Assembly (NCBI GenBank): GCA_964036045.1
Contig: OZ038382.1
Coordinates: 113,630,587-113,694,586, forward strand
Reading direction: 5' to 3'
Source: Eutreptiella sp. 'Long Island Sound 2002'
Lineage: Eukaryota > Euglenozoa > Euglenophyceae > Eutreptiales > Eutreptiaceae
Length of the DNA stretch: 64,000 nt
Of the stretch, positions 41,932 to 52,500 are shown in pieces. A program made the position numbers and the translations under genes. Positions within the stretch are counted from its first letter, which is position 1. Each line of letters opens with the position of its first letter. Below the pieces are notes generated by a model, which saw nothing but the letters and a program-made list of their open reading frames with translations, was not told the DNA's origin and did no database searches.

Positions 41932-43105
41932 AGAGCGGGTGGACGCTCCGAATCAGAAGCTGGAGGACTTGTGGTCCATCCCGCTGCAGCTGGACCGCGG
42001 TGAGTTGCGGGTCCGGGAGTGGAACCGGGACCTGCGGAAGTACCGACGGAGCCTCAAGCTGGTTGAGGACTGGAACGAGTCCAGCGAGATCCGCCACTTG
42101 CTGAAGGACGTCCTCCCCGGCCACTGGAAGAGGAGAGTGGAGGACGAGGAAAAGAAGAGGGCGAAGAAGCGCGTGGCGGTGAGGATCATGGCGGCGGAGG
42201 ATACCCATGCGGGTATCATGGAGTTCTTCAGGAGAAACCTGGGCGAGCCCAACCGAATGTTGGGACTGAAGAACGCCGTGTACGTGGAGGTATTTGGGGA
42301 CTCCATGGGGCAAAGTTTGCTGCGCCTCAACAACGTGGAGTGGAGGCGCGGGGAGCCGCTGAGGATGCAAGTCATCTTCGCCCGCATGAGCCTGGACGAG
42401 ATCGTGAAGTACATCACGGTGGAGTTGAAGCTCAATGCGAAGAACGAGGCCCACGTGCAGGATCGACATGGTCATGGACAACGAGGCCACCGAGACGACC
42501 GCCATCATCGGGAGATCCAGGAGGACACGGCCAACTCTGCGGAGGATGGTAGTGGAAGTGGCCAAGACCACTGGTCCCGGGAGAATCACGAGGAGGCCCA
42601 TTTCCTTGCGTTTGTGGCGCACAACGTGAGGGACCATGGGCAGGATCGGTCCAGATGGAGCCGGGTGGGACCCAAGAAGGGCAAAGAGCCAAGGAGGATC
42701 GGGAACCCACCGCTCTCGTTCCGGGAGTACAGGTCTCAGCACGACGGGTGCTGGGTCTGTTATGGCAAGGGAAACAACCATGCACACGACCACCGTCAGT
42801 GCAAGGTGTATGAGGCGGACAAGAAGGCCTACTTCGCCGCCCACCCCGAGAAGAAGCCCAAGGAGCAGCGGATTTCCGATTGGAAGGCGAAGGGCGGAGA
42901 CGGGGGAAAAGGCCAAGGCAAAGGCCAAGGGAAAGGCAGAGGAAGAGGCTATGGTGGTGGACCTGGCCAAGACCGACGAGTGAGGTCGATCGAGGAGGTT
43001 GCTGAGGACATGTTGAGGACGTTGGAGGAACTCAAAGCTCAGCAACGTGGTGGACAAAGTCCTGGCGGATCGCAGCCGGAAGAGGCTGCGGGAAGTCAAG
43101 TCTAG
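41806..43105 (+). pseudogene. Gag capsid C-terminal part and zinc-knuckle-like motif (element 2)
   Basis: In the second gag phase the protein continues with LAQDLKEELRDQILEGMIRT and a highly charged capsid, then RRIGNPPLSFREYRSQ and the Cys/His cluster CWVCYGKGNNHAHDHRQC. A Gly/Lys/Arg-rich tail (GKGQGKGQGKGRGRGYGGG) should bind nucleic acid. A short coiled-coil stretch IEEVAEDMLRTLEELKAQQ precedes a TAG at 43103-43105. The phase is the same as that of pol downstream, so gag and pol are separated by only this one stop. The upstream half lies in another phase because of the shift near 41805. Confidence 0.8.
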
Positions 43106-46100
43106 AGGAGCCCCCTCTGGATTGGGACCTCGGAGGTCTCTCCTCCGAAAATCAGTGGAATCCCTGAGGAATCCGAGGCACATCCGGTGCCGAAGAAGGC
43201 TCCGGAAGAGCCAAAACCACTGATTTTCGCCACTCCCAACCCCTGGAGCGCCCTACCAAGGGAAGTACATGTGGGTACGGGACAAGGCAAGAAGGAAGGA
43301 GCAACCACGGAGAGCCCCGTGGACGGGCAGGACCAACCCAAGATCTACACCATCCGTGACCATACCCTTGAAGTCCTGATGCACCCGGACGTGCTAGAGT
43401 TGCATGCCGTGAGAGTCGTCCATACACCTCATGGCGACGAGCGGCAGTTGCACTTGAAAGTGCGAGTGCGGTGCGGACGAGAGGAGAAGGTGGTGGATGT
43501 GTTGGTGGATACAGGTGCCCAGGTGAGCCTGGTCCGGAGAGGGTTGTTCAAGGAGGAAGCCCTGCAGCCCAGCCAGAGACCGGTCCGCCTGAAGGTCGCC
43601 AACGGAGGGATCATGGGTGGGGGCACCCATGAGGCAACTATCAGTATGGAATTCTGGGAACATGAGCGCTTGAACCGCCCTGATCTGGCAAAGAGAAGCA
43701 CTCTATCCGGGAACTTCTATGTGGCCGACATTACAGATTGGGATATGATCATAGGGTATGACTTCATGGTGGCAAACGCCATTGGAGCCCTTCCGCATCG
43801 TGCAACGCTGGTCCGGGAGGATGATGAATGCCTCACATGGCTGTCCACGGACTATGCATGCGGATCATCCCAATGGAATGCTGAGGAAGAGGATCGGATC
43901 GTCCAAGCGGTGCAAGCTGTGGGTGCCAAGTCCAGAGGAGACCGTGGAGTTCAGCTCACGGAGTATGGAATGGCGCCGCAGGTGTATACCAGGATGATCC
44001 AGACGCTGGGAGCCGAAGCGCCCGACACGGACGTCTTCGCTTCCCGGGATGCCCCACTTTTGCGGAAGTGTAGGAGGCATTGGCATCGAGGAGACTCAGC
44101 CTGGCACAGGCATTGGGGTTTGAAGGTGTGGGGACCCATGTATTGGCATGGCTCCCTGGACAATACCAGACGTACGGTGGAGAAGATCATCGCGGATAGG
44201 GCGAAGGGGATCCTGGTCATAACCGGCATAGGATCCACTTCATGTCCGCTGGAGGGTCTCAAGTCGACGCTGGACTCCATCACCCTGAACGAGATGTCAT
44301 TCAGGCCAAAGGAGGAGTTGTTCATCGACGCCAAGGGTGTATCAATGCCCTCCCCGGGTCAAGCGTGGGGTACCAAGGCTTTCCTGGTGGATGGGGCGCA
44401 AGCCCAGCCCACGGTCGATGAAGCATTCATCCGTAGGGTGGAGGCGGTGCCCATGAAGATCATGTTTGAGCCCAAGGAGGGGACGGATCAGCCAATTGAT
44501 GGCATTGACGTCCTGTCCCACGCCGAGATCGACGACGTCGTCAACTACATGCGGATGGGGATGTACGACCGTGTGGCAGCCAAGAAGAGGCGGGCCATGG
44601 TCACATCTCCGCATTGGTGGGAAGACAAGATGTTGGTCACCGGCAAGTACGAGAAGGATGAGTTCGTGGCGAAGGTCATGGATCACATCGCGGACCAATA
44701 CGATGGTCCGGTTGGGTCGGACCCACCAACGTGGGGTTTTCCAAGAGTGGGAACCGATAGCGACGAGCACCAGCCCGAGGCCGCAAATTTTCGAAGATTA
44801 TCGGTGGGAATCGCGACCCACGACGATGAAGACGGCATATCGGACGAGGAGAAGTCGGACTCAGACCCAGAAGAGGCCTATACTGCAGTGCGGTCGGTTA
44901 TATCGATACCGAAGCAGGCGGCTGAAGAGGCCCAGGAGAACCCGAAGGTCGCCGAGCTGAAGGAGAGGCTGATCAATGCCTATCCGCGGCTATTCAGTGG
45001 CGTCGCCAACAAGAACCCTCCAGATCGTGGGAGGTTTGGTACAGCGAAGATCAAGCTGAAGCCGAACCCCAAGATCTATCGTCATCGGGAGTACCAACTT
45101 CAGGGCGATCGGGCCGAGGCCATGAAGAAGTTTTGGGCCGAGTTCATTGAGCGGGGATGGATCGATCCCTCCGACAGTGAGTGGGCCAGCCCAGCCTTTA
45201 TCGTGCCCAAGAAGGAGAAGGGCGAGTGGAGGTTGGTGGTGGATTACAGGGGTTTGAACGAGCAAACCGAGCACGACTCGTACTCGCTTCCCCTGATCGA
45301 CTCCATCCTCCAAAAACAACAGAAAAAGCGGATCCTCACCGTGTTGGACCTGAAACACGGTTATCACCAGATGCCGCTACACCCGGACTCCAGGCCATGT
45401 ACAGCGATGTCCACGCCGCTGGGGCCCATGCAGTGGAAAGTGGTGCCCATGGGCGCCAAGAATGGCAACGCCGCTTTCCAGCGCATGATGGAGGACCTAC
45501 TCGGTCCAGTCCGGGATTGTGCCGATCCCTTCCTGGATGACATCATCATCGGGTCCGGCACGGAGAACATGACTGAGGATGAGCTCATCGAAGCGCATGA
45601 AAAGGATCTGCGCCGAGTGCTCAGCGAGCTGGACAAGCACAACATGGTGTGCAAGCCCACCAAAACCTCACTCTTCGTGAAGGAAGTGGAGTTCGCGGGT
45701 CACGTGGTTGGTCACGGGCAACGCCGTCCCATGCCTGGGAAGCTGGCGTCCCTGCACCACTGGGAAAAGCCCCAGACCATCAGCGAACTCCGGTCCTTCA
45801 TGGGGTTCTGCAATTACTATTCGGGCTATGTCCGGATGTATGCAGAACTCTCGGGGCCGTTGCACAAGATGCTGCAGGTGGGCAAGTTCGATGGCCGGAA
45901 GGGGAGCAAGAAGAAGACTGCCTGGACCCCTGAGGCTGAGGATGCGTTCAACCGCCTGAGGGAGCGACTCCTGGGGCAGTTGGGGCTGTTCCTGGTGGAC
46001 CCGGACAAGGGATTCGTGCTACGGACAGACGCCTCGGACTATGCCGTGGGGGCAGTCCTCGAGCAAGTCCGGGACGACGGGACATATGTTCCCGTGGCGT

Positions 46101-46918
46101 TTTGGAGCAGGATCCTGGCCGAGGGCCAACGCCGAACATGGACCGCGAGGAAGGAGGAGACATACGCCATTGTATGTGCGCTCAGGAAATGGTCTGGCCA
46201 CATCGGACTGCAGCCGGTGGTGGTTTGCACGGACCACCAGTCCCTACAGAGCTGGCACACGGAGCATGTCGACACCCCCTCAGGACCAGCGGCTAAGAGG
46301 GCCCGATGGCACGAGACGTTCGCCAAGTTCAACCTCAGCGTCGTGTACATCCCGGGGAAGGACAACACTGTGGCAGATTGCCTCAGTCGCTGGGCCTACC
46401 CCGCGGGCAAGGCGTGGATGGACATATCCAGCCATGGCGACGCCGAGGAGACCGAGGAGGCCAAGCGCATCATTGAGATGGACAAGGCCATGGAGCAAGA
46501 GGGGGTCAAGTGCTTTGTGGTGATGGCAAACCGTACGGACCTGGCCAAGTTCCGGGGTGCCCGCGTCCAAGCTATTCGAGAGGAAACCCTCGAGCAATGG
46601 ATGGTGGCCCCTGTAGAGCTAGTCAGGTCGGTGCTCACAGAGGACTGGTCGGATGACTATGCGGCATCCGAGCACTGGAGCAAGTACTGGAACGCCGTGA
46701 GCGCCCCGTCGGACGACGAATGGCCTGAGGGCTTGACCGAGGATGGGGACAAGTTGTTCCTCAAGGACAAGCTGCTGGTGCCCGAGAACCGAGTGGAGGA
46801 GCTCATTGACCATTGGCACAACGCCCAGCTCATGCACCCTGGCCGAGACAAGATGCAGCAGGACCTGGAGTGGCGTTTCAAGTTCCCTCCGGGGTACTAC
46901 GCCATCCTGAATAGGTAG
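43106..46918 (+). pseudogene. Pol: protease, methyltransferase-like linker, RT, RNase H (element 2)
   Basis: The frame is open from the gag stop to a TAG at 46916-46918; the first ATG is at 43187. The domains in order are: aspartic protease with VDVLVDTGAQVSLVRRGL near 43500 and the ILG-like MIIGYDFMVANA; the methyltransferase-like domain near 44000-44220 with DTDVFASRDAPLLRKC and GPMYWHGSLDN in place of NPPF; RT with VLDLKHGYHQMPLHP and the active site DPFLDDIIIGSG near 45530; RNase H with LRTDASDYAVGAVLEQ near 46018; and the H2C2 histidines of integrase (HWHNAQLMH). All RT and RNase H catalytic acids are present. The TAG falls just before the integrase cysteines. Confidence 0.93.
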
Positions 46919-47475
46919 TGCAGCGACTGTGCCGTGTGTCGGGCCACGAAGAGCCCCAACCACTCCACAGCGGGCAACCTGGTGTATACGGCTATACCGG
47001 AGGCCCCTATGCGGTCCGTGGCCATGGATGTATTCGCCATGCCTGAGGTCACCGTGGAGGGAGAGAACTACGACTGTGTCATCCTGGCGGTGGATAGGCA
47101 CAGTGGGTATATCGTGGCGGTCCCTGGCAAGAAGTCCAAGAAGAAGGACAAGAAGGACAAGCATGGAGTGGGGCTGCAGGCCAAGACCGTCGCTAATGCC
47201 ATGATCATGCATTGGCTGACGATTTTTGATGTCCCGGCTGTCATCTGCAGCGATTGGGGCAGTCAGTTTGTGGGGACGTGGTTCAAGACGATGTGCAAGC
47301 ACATGCGTACTCGGCACGCCAAGACCGTGGCGTACCACAAGCGGTCGAATGGCTGAGCTGAGGTGGCCGGGCGGCAGATGTTCGAGAAGTTCCGCCAGCT
47401 GCACATTGACGAACCGGGCCTGAATTGGTATAATTTGCTGTGGAGAGTACTCCAAGCGTATCACGACCTTCCGGG
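46919..47475 (+). pseudogene. Integrase zinc Cys pair and catalytic core (element 2)
   Basis: In phase with pol after the TAG, the sequence gives CSDCAVCRATK, the first Asp in AMDVFAMPEVTVEG, HSGYIVAVPG and the second Asp in ICSDWGSQFVGTWF. A TGA at 47354-47356 stands at SNG[stop]AEVAGRQ where element 1 has Arg; the catalytic Glu follows directly after. The phase is lost at about 47468-47485, after WRVLQAYHD. Confidence 0.85.
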
Positions 47476-48173
47476 ACCCTTCTGGGCTGTCGCTCCATCG
47501 TATCCTGTTCCTACGGGATCGAGTGTCACACACTCCCCCGTGGTTGAACCATGGCAAAGTGGCCCGGGATGCGAACGCTATGATGGCTGAGGCGGGCGAC
47601 ACGGCGACCAAGGTGTGCAAGGCACTTCAGGACAAGCATGACAAGAGGGCCAAGTACTTCAAGCAGGGAAAGTTCCAGAAGTATGCCCTCCAAGACACCG
47701 TGTGGGTGGTGCGGCACCACAAGCATGTCCTGTCCAGACATCGGCAGGTATCTTGGTATGTGCCGGGGTTAATCGTGCAGAAGGTCGGGCAGGATGTGTA
47801 TGCGGTTCGTGTGGGGGATAACAAGATCCTGGACCGCGACCATACCCAGCTTTGTCTCCGAGCACCAGACCCCAGCGGACGTCCCGTCACCTTCGAGTTC
47901 ACGGCCGGCGATGTGGACTCGGACAACGAGGGTGAGGACGACGATTTCACCGCCGAGAGGATCCTGGCGGACAAGCCGGACCCGGGGACGCCTGGGGGGA
48001 GGCTTTATAAAGTCCATTGGAAGGGATTCGCCGCGTCCAGGGATTCGTGGGAGCCTCGGAGCAGTTTTGTGCGGAGGTACACCACGGTCTGGATGGACTA
48101 CTTGAAGAAAAAGAATATTTCTTTGGATGTCAAGGACGTGTTGGTCCATTTGGTGGCTGCAGTAGCACCGTAA
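47476..48173 (+). pseudogene. Integrase C-terminus and chromodomain (element 2)
   Basis: The last coding phase begins around GLSLHRILF and is fully open from 47523. It contains the basic integrase C-terminal domain (DKHDKRAKYFKQGKF, DTVWVVRHHKH, VPGLIVQKVGQDVYAVRVGD) and a chromodomain (FTAERILADKPDPGTPGGRL, YKVHWKGFAASRDSWEP). The aromatic cage and WEP-type end are kept. It aligns with element 1 residues across the whole length. The stop is TAA at 48171-48173. Confidence 0.88.
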
Positions 48174-48556
48174 TGGATTCCCCTTGGCATTTTTGTTTGT
48201 TGTTGTGCTTGTGAGATGGGTGAGGGCGTTCATCCGGGGATTTTAGGGCCTTCATTGGCCATATACCCCCTTCAATCGATCTCCACATAAGTATTTCATT
48301 GTGGTATACTTATTTGGGTCCACCGACGACGTTTTTCTATCTTTGATCCCCTTGGTCCATGTTGTAGATCAAGAGGAGACCGGATATGGCGCAGGGCACT
48401 GATTATCAGCGTCCTCACCCCTCCCTTGGGGCATGGGGGACGCCTACGACGTGTGGGGGGCCTCCATGTGTCCTTGGGACATGGGGGGGGGGGGTTGGAG
48501 CCCATTGGGGTCCTCCCGTCCTCTCTTCAATGGTTTCCGAGCGGATACAGCGCTCT
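48174..48556 (+). other. 3' untranslated spacer of element 2
   Basis: About 380 bases between the pol stop and the polypurine tract, with G-rich runs near 48482-48493. No coding frame is supported. Confidence 0.6.
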
Positions 48557-48567
48557 AAGAAGGGGGG
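48557..48567 (+). other. Polypurine tract of element 2
   Basis: AAGAAGGGGGG abuts the 3' LTR start TGAAG and would prime plus-strand synthesis. Confidence 0.85.
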
Positions 48568-50921
48568 TGAAGCCGGTTCGGACCCCCGTGGCCATCTTTG
48601 GGTCACTTGGGGTGTGTATCTATGTACCGGCAAGCCGCCATTGGCTGATATCATACTCCCCCATCCACCTGACCTGACCCGATGTGATAGTGTGATAGGT
48701 TTGGCCATTCCGGCTATGAGCGGCCATATTCAGTACCGAGGCGCCGCCAGCTGAGATTTATATATCAGAATATCAGGAATCAACAGGGTTTTTTTATCAT
48801 AATGTTTCCGTAATTTTTCCGCCTTTCGTTCTGATTCTCAATGTATCGGCGACTGTCAGTTGGCTCGCGATTTTGCGGTAACCGAATGGCTAACTGTTAT
48901 TTGCAGATATTTTGGCGGAAACCCCGATGAAGGGTCAGATTTCATCAGTAAAGGGTTCGTTGCTTCCGCATTTTTCATAGTATACACTCGCAAAATTAAT
49001 CCGATTTTTTCAGACCTTCGGAATCGGATTTTCGACTTCGACATCGCCGCACTCGATATGATGAATCTCGAGTGGTCATACATTTTTCCCCGATCACGAA
49101 TCAACTTTCCTTTTGTTGTGCCCTTCGTTTTTCTTGGAGATATGGGCGAAACAAAAGTGATTCGTGAGACCACTTTGAAGAATCATATCTCCGGCTCACG
49201 GCGAGGAATATCAATATCGAGAATCGGGTTCAAACTGCCTTGGTCTCAACTTAATTTAAGAAGCATCAAACGTCTTTGGTGTGTACACATGCCCGGTATA
49301 GCAAGGGATAATGGCCAAGAGGGTAGAAAGGGATTTACAACTCTTGGACCGTGCAACCGAATATTTTATTGCGACTTTCGAGTGTGCCGCATGAGTGTTG
49401 GGGTTGCACAGCAACTTTCCTTGGGTTCCTACGTATCTTTAACGTGAAGTTATGGCCATGGAGGGTCATGGTATATCATGGTGGGAGCCACTTTTTGAGG
49501 GTATGTGTTATATGCATGGTATGTGCTTCGATATGCTCACGCCCATATTATATATCTCCGTTTGTAGGAAGATATATGGAGTCATACGTGGCAAGGGCTT
49601 TGCCCATGTCCCAATGATGAACTCCATAGCGCTAGACTAAGTCTACCGCTCATATAGTGCATGTGGGAGGGCTTACGGAGCGACCCACAAGCGCCAATAT
49701 CAATTTTCCCATTTTCGTGGTGCGCGTTGGGAGGAGGTTCGAAGGTGTTCCTATGCGTCCATGTGGGGATCCAAGTGGGGGGTAGTTTGCAAATAGTCCC
49801 AAGCAAATGTGTTTTGAATCATAGGTTGATACTATGGGTGAGCGAAGTTATATACTATTGTGATTATCTTGAATTTGGCATTATTTGCATGTTTTTGACC
49901 TCATTTTATGCTCATTTTTGTATTTTATGTGCTCAACTGGTCGGCTAACAGTAAAGTGCCTAGAGATCTGTGAACTATGGTATGTTGCTTATATGTTGGC
50001 ATATGCTTCGGTGTTGTACCTCACCATATGCAGGATCACATTGTCACTTTGGCGTGGCACACGAGGCCTCACAAAATTAGGTCTCAAATTCATGAGTTGA
50101 CTTGTGAAGCATGTCATGTACATTACCGGAGGGGTTTCGGAGCCAAGGATGAAATTTTCTTGGGCATCGACCTTTGGTCTATATCACCCTTGAATATTAC
50201 TTTCCGGTTTGACACATGCATGGAGAATTTGGGTATTTGCCGTGTGCATTTTTGAGTATATAATTGAATATTGGGCACTATGGTGTGTTTTGCCTGATTT
50301 TGGTAGGTTGTGAGGTCATCTTCATGGGGCAGTTCTCCAAGCCCATTCGACTCCAAGTCCAACCAAGGTTATGTCAGGGTAGGGCATGCTCCTGAGTGCC
50401 ACTCTAGCCCATGACACACCACCTCCCTCTTTGGGCTAGGATTTAGAGGCTTGGGAGAGAACACATTTTTGGCGTTTGTGTAGTGACTTTTGACACATGG
50501 CATTCAGCCATCTCATTTGATCTGGTTCCGGGCAATATGATGGTGAGTCAAGGGTAGGTCTTGAGTCCAGGGAATGAGGGGTTTATGGCTGTGAATGTGT
50601 ATGTTTACTTCTTCCCCCAACTTTGCTTTATTTGTGTTCATATGCCAATTTCAGGTCTTTCTTCCTTGGTGCAATTCCTGTACATGCCCGCCATCGTGAG
50701 ACCATCGATGTGCTGAACGGAAGCCCGCAGTGTGAATTGGGTTATTGCTGTATTTGTGGGATCTGGTTGCTGTTCAGGGTTGACGGAGGATTTATATTTT
50801 CTATATTTTTGGATTTTGGACCCTGGATTTTGAGGAATGCAAGCATTGATCAGGAGCAAGTCAGCAGGGATTACAGGCGGAAGGGGCACAGCGGGGGCCG
50901 GTCCTGGTAGGGACCTTCTTT
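48568..50921 (+). repeat. 3' LTR of element 2 (2,354 bp)
   Basis: Starts TGAAGCCGGTTCGGACCCCC and ends GGTAGGGACCTTCTTT. Same length as the 5' LTR, with scattered substitutions. Confidence 0.95.
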
Positions 50922-50926
50922 ACATG
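50922..50926. repeat. Target-site duplication ACATG, right of element 2
   Basis: Pairs with 37798-37802. Confidence 0.8.
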
Positions 50927-51770
50927 TGTGCTTGCTAAAGACGTGCCATGATGTCTAAAGACTGGCAGTGGCCCCAAAGGCGCAGCGCCGAGGAGAGGCA
51001 ATCGGAAGCACATTGGTCTGCTTTGCATGCCCCTTGGGCTTTTGTTAGGATCGGGCCAGGTCGAAACCTTTGACACCCCACCGCGGCGACCAGCACCAGA
51101 GTCAAGCTTGCATCACAATGGATCCAATCGTTTGGCACTCGCCCCTTCGAATGCAAAGAAGGCAACGTCGCGACTCATTGGCGTAGCCTTTTCATGATTG
51201 CATACGGCACTTTGATTACGAGTTTGCAAATCTTGATTCTCACTCCGTACCACCATATTACCGCATTGAAACCTATTCTTATTCCTCGTGCGTACCATCC
51301 GCAGCTTGAGGCAATGATTCATGTCAAGTCATTGTTTACCTTGTTCACATCCCTTCATCAAATCCATCCGCAATTTCAAGTGCATGCCTATTTGCCCGCC
51401 TCTCACAAGTCATTAATCTCCTGAGTTCTATCTATCCGAATCCAAAAAGCAATTGATCTTTTGTCATTTCTATTGGCTTCCTATGTCTATTCTTTCCGTA
51501 CACAAACTTCCCCTCATTTGCGCAAGCTACCGTCTCTGTACCATTGCTATCGTTGTACATCATTCGTCACACCGTTTAGCAACTGTTTCACAACTCATTG
51601 CTATGCATCATGAAGTTGTAACCAACCTGGAATTGTTCTTGCATCGTTGATCCCATTATTTGAGACTTTTGACAACGAAAGAAAAACAATTAACATTGGG
51701 TCTCGATGAAAGGCATAGATTGTGTGTTGGAACTTGAGGTATGGAAACCGGGACTTCCTTCTTTTAAACA
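50927..51770. other. No gene seen
   Basis: Flanking DNA right of element 2. Short open frames only; no recognisable protein or repeat. Confidence 0.4.
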
Positions 51771-52500
51771 TTGATTGGTGCATAGGCAACAATCAAATGG
51801 GAAACCATGATGCACGGGAGATGCCCCCCCCTCCTCTGCCCCCTCCTCTCCCCGTCTCCTTGCAATTGCATTAAGGAATGCAACGGAGATATGCGACCCC
51901 CCTCCTCTCTCCCCGTCCTCCCCTTGTCCTTCGGGTATATTGTTTGGGGGCTCTCCATTCCAAATGGCTCTTCAAGGTAACATTGATTCCTGTTTAGACA
52001 ACAGTCAAAGTGGAACCCATGATCCGAGGGGAATGTCATAACCCTGCCCCCTCCTCCCTCCGTCTCTTTGCAATGGAATGACCCAAAGAAACGGGGACAT
52101 AAACCCCCCCCTCTCTCCGTCATGTCGCTTATCATTCGAACATCCTTATGTATGATCTAATACCGCGGGGATATGCCACGACCCCCCCCTTTCTCCGTCA
52201 TCTCGCTTCTGATTGGAATACTGCTATGGTGATCCCCATGTCCTTCGGGTATGTTCTTTGGGAGCTCTTGCTTCCGATCTTACACAATCACGATTGTCAG
52301 TTTAACATGGCTGTTCAAAGCAAACTATCATCCCTCTTTCCTTCAAACATCCATTCATGTTTAGACAACAATCAAAGTGGAACCCATGATCCAAGGGAAA
52401 TGTCCTACCCCCCCCACCAACTCCCCTGTCCGTGTCTTTGCAATTGTATGATCTAATGAAACGGGAATATGCAACCATCCACCCTCTTCTCATCACGAAC
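51771..52500. repeat. Irregular repeat block with polypyrimidine tracts
   Basis: Three recurring motifs are interleaved: CAACAATCAAAGTGGAACCC-type blocks (about 51787, 52000, 52367), GCAATTG/GCAATGG blocks followed by AAACGGG-A-ATATGC (about 51860, 52070, 52440), and CCTTCGGGTAT blocks (about 51935 and 52240). Each is separated by C/T-rich runs such as CCCCCCTCCTCTCTCCCC. Copies are diverged and spacing is uneven. Confidence 0.7.

Larger units (their letters stand above)
37803..50921 (+). mobile_element. Element 2: near-complete 13.1-kb Ty3/gypsy chromodomain retrotransposon
   Basis: The element has two LTRs of exactly 2,354 bp, a 5-bp flanking duplication, a tRNA-iMet-like PBS, a PPT, and gag, protease, methyltransferase-like linker, RT, RNase H, integrase and chromodomain in order. 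The coding chain is broken by a frameshift in gag near 41.81 kb, TAG at 46916-46918, TGA at 47354-47356 and a frameshift near 47.48 kb. A TAG at 43103-43105 lies between gag and pol in the same phase. The LTRs differ by a few percent in the parts compared by eye, so the insertion is not very recent. Confidence 0.95.
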
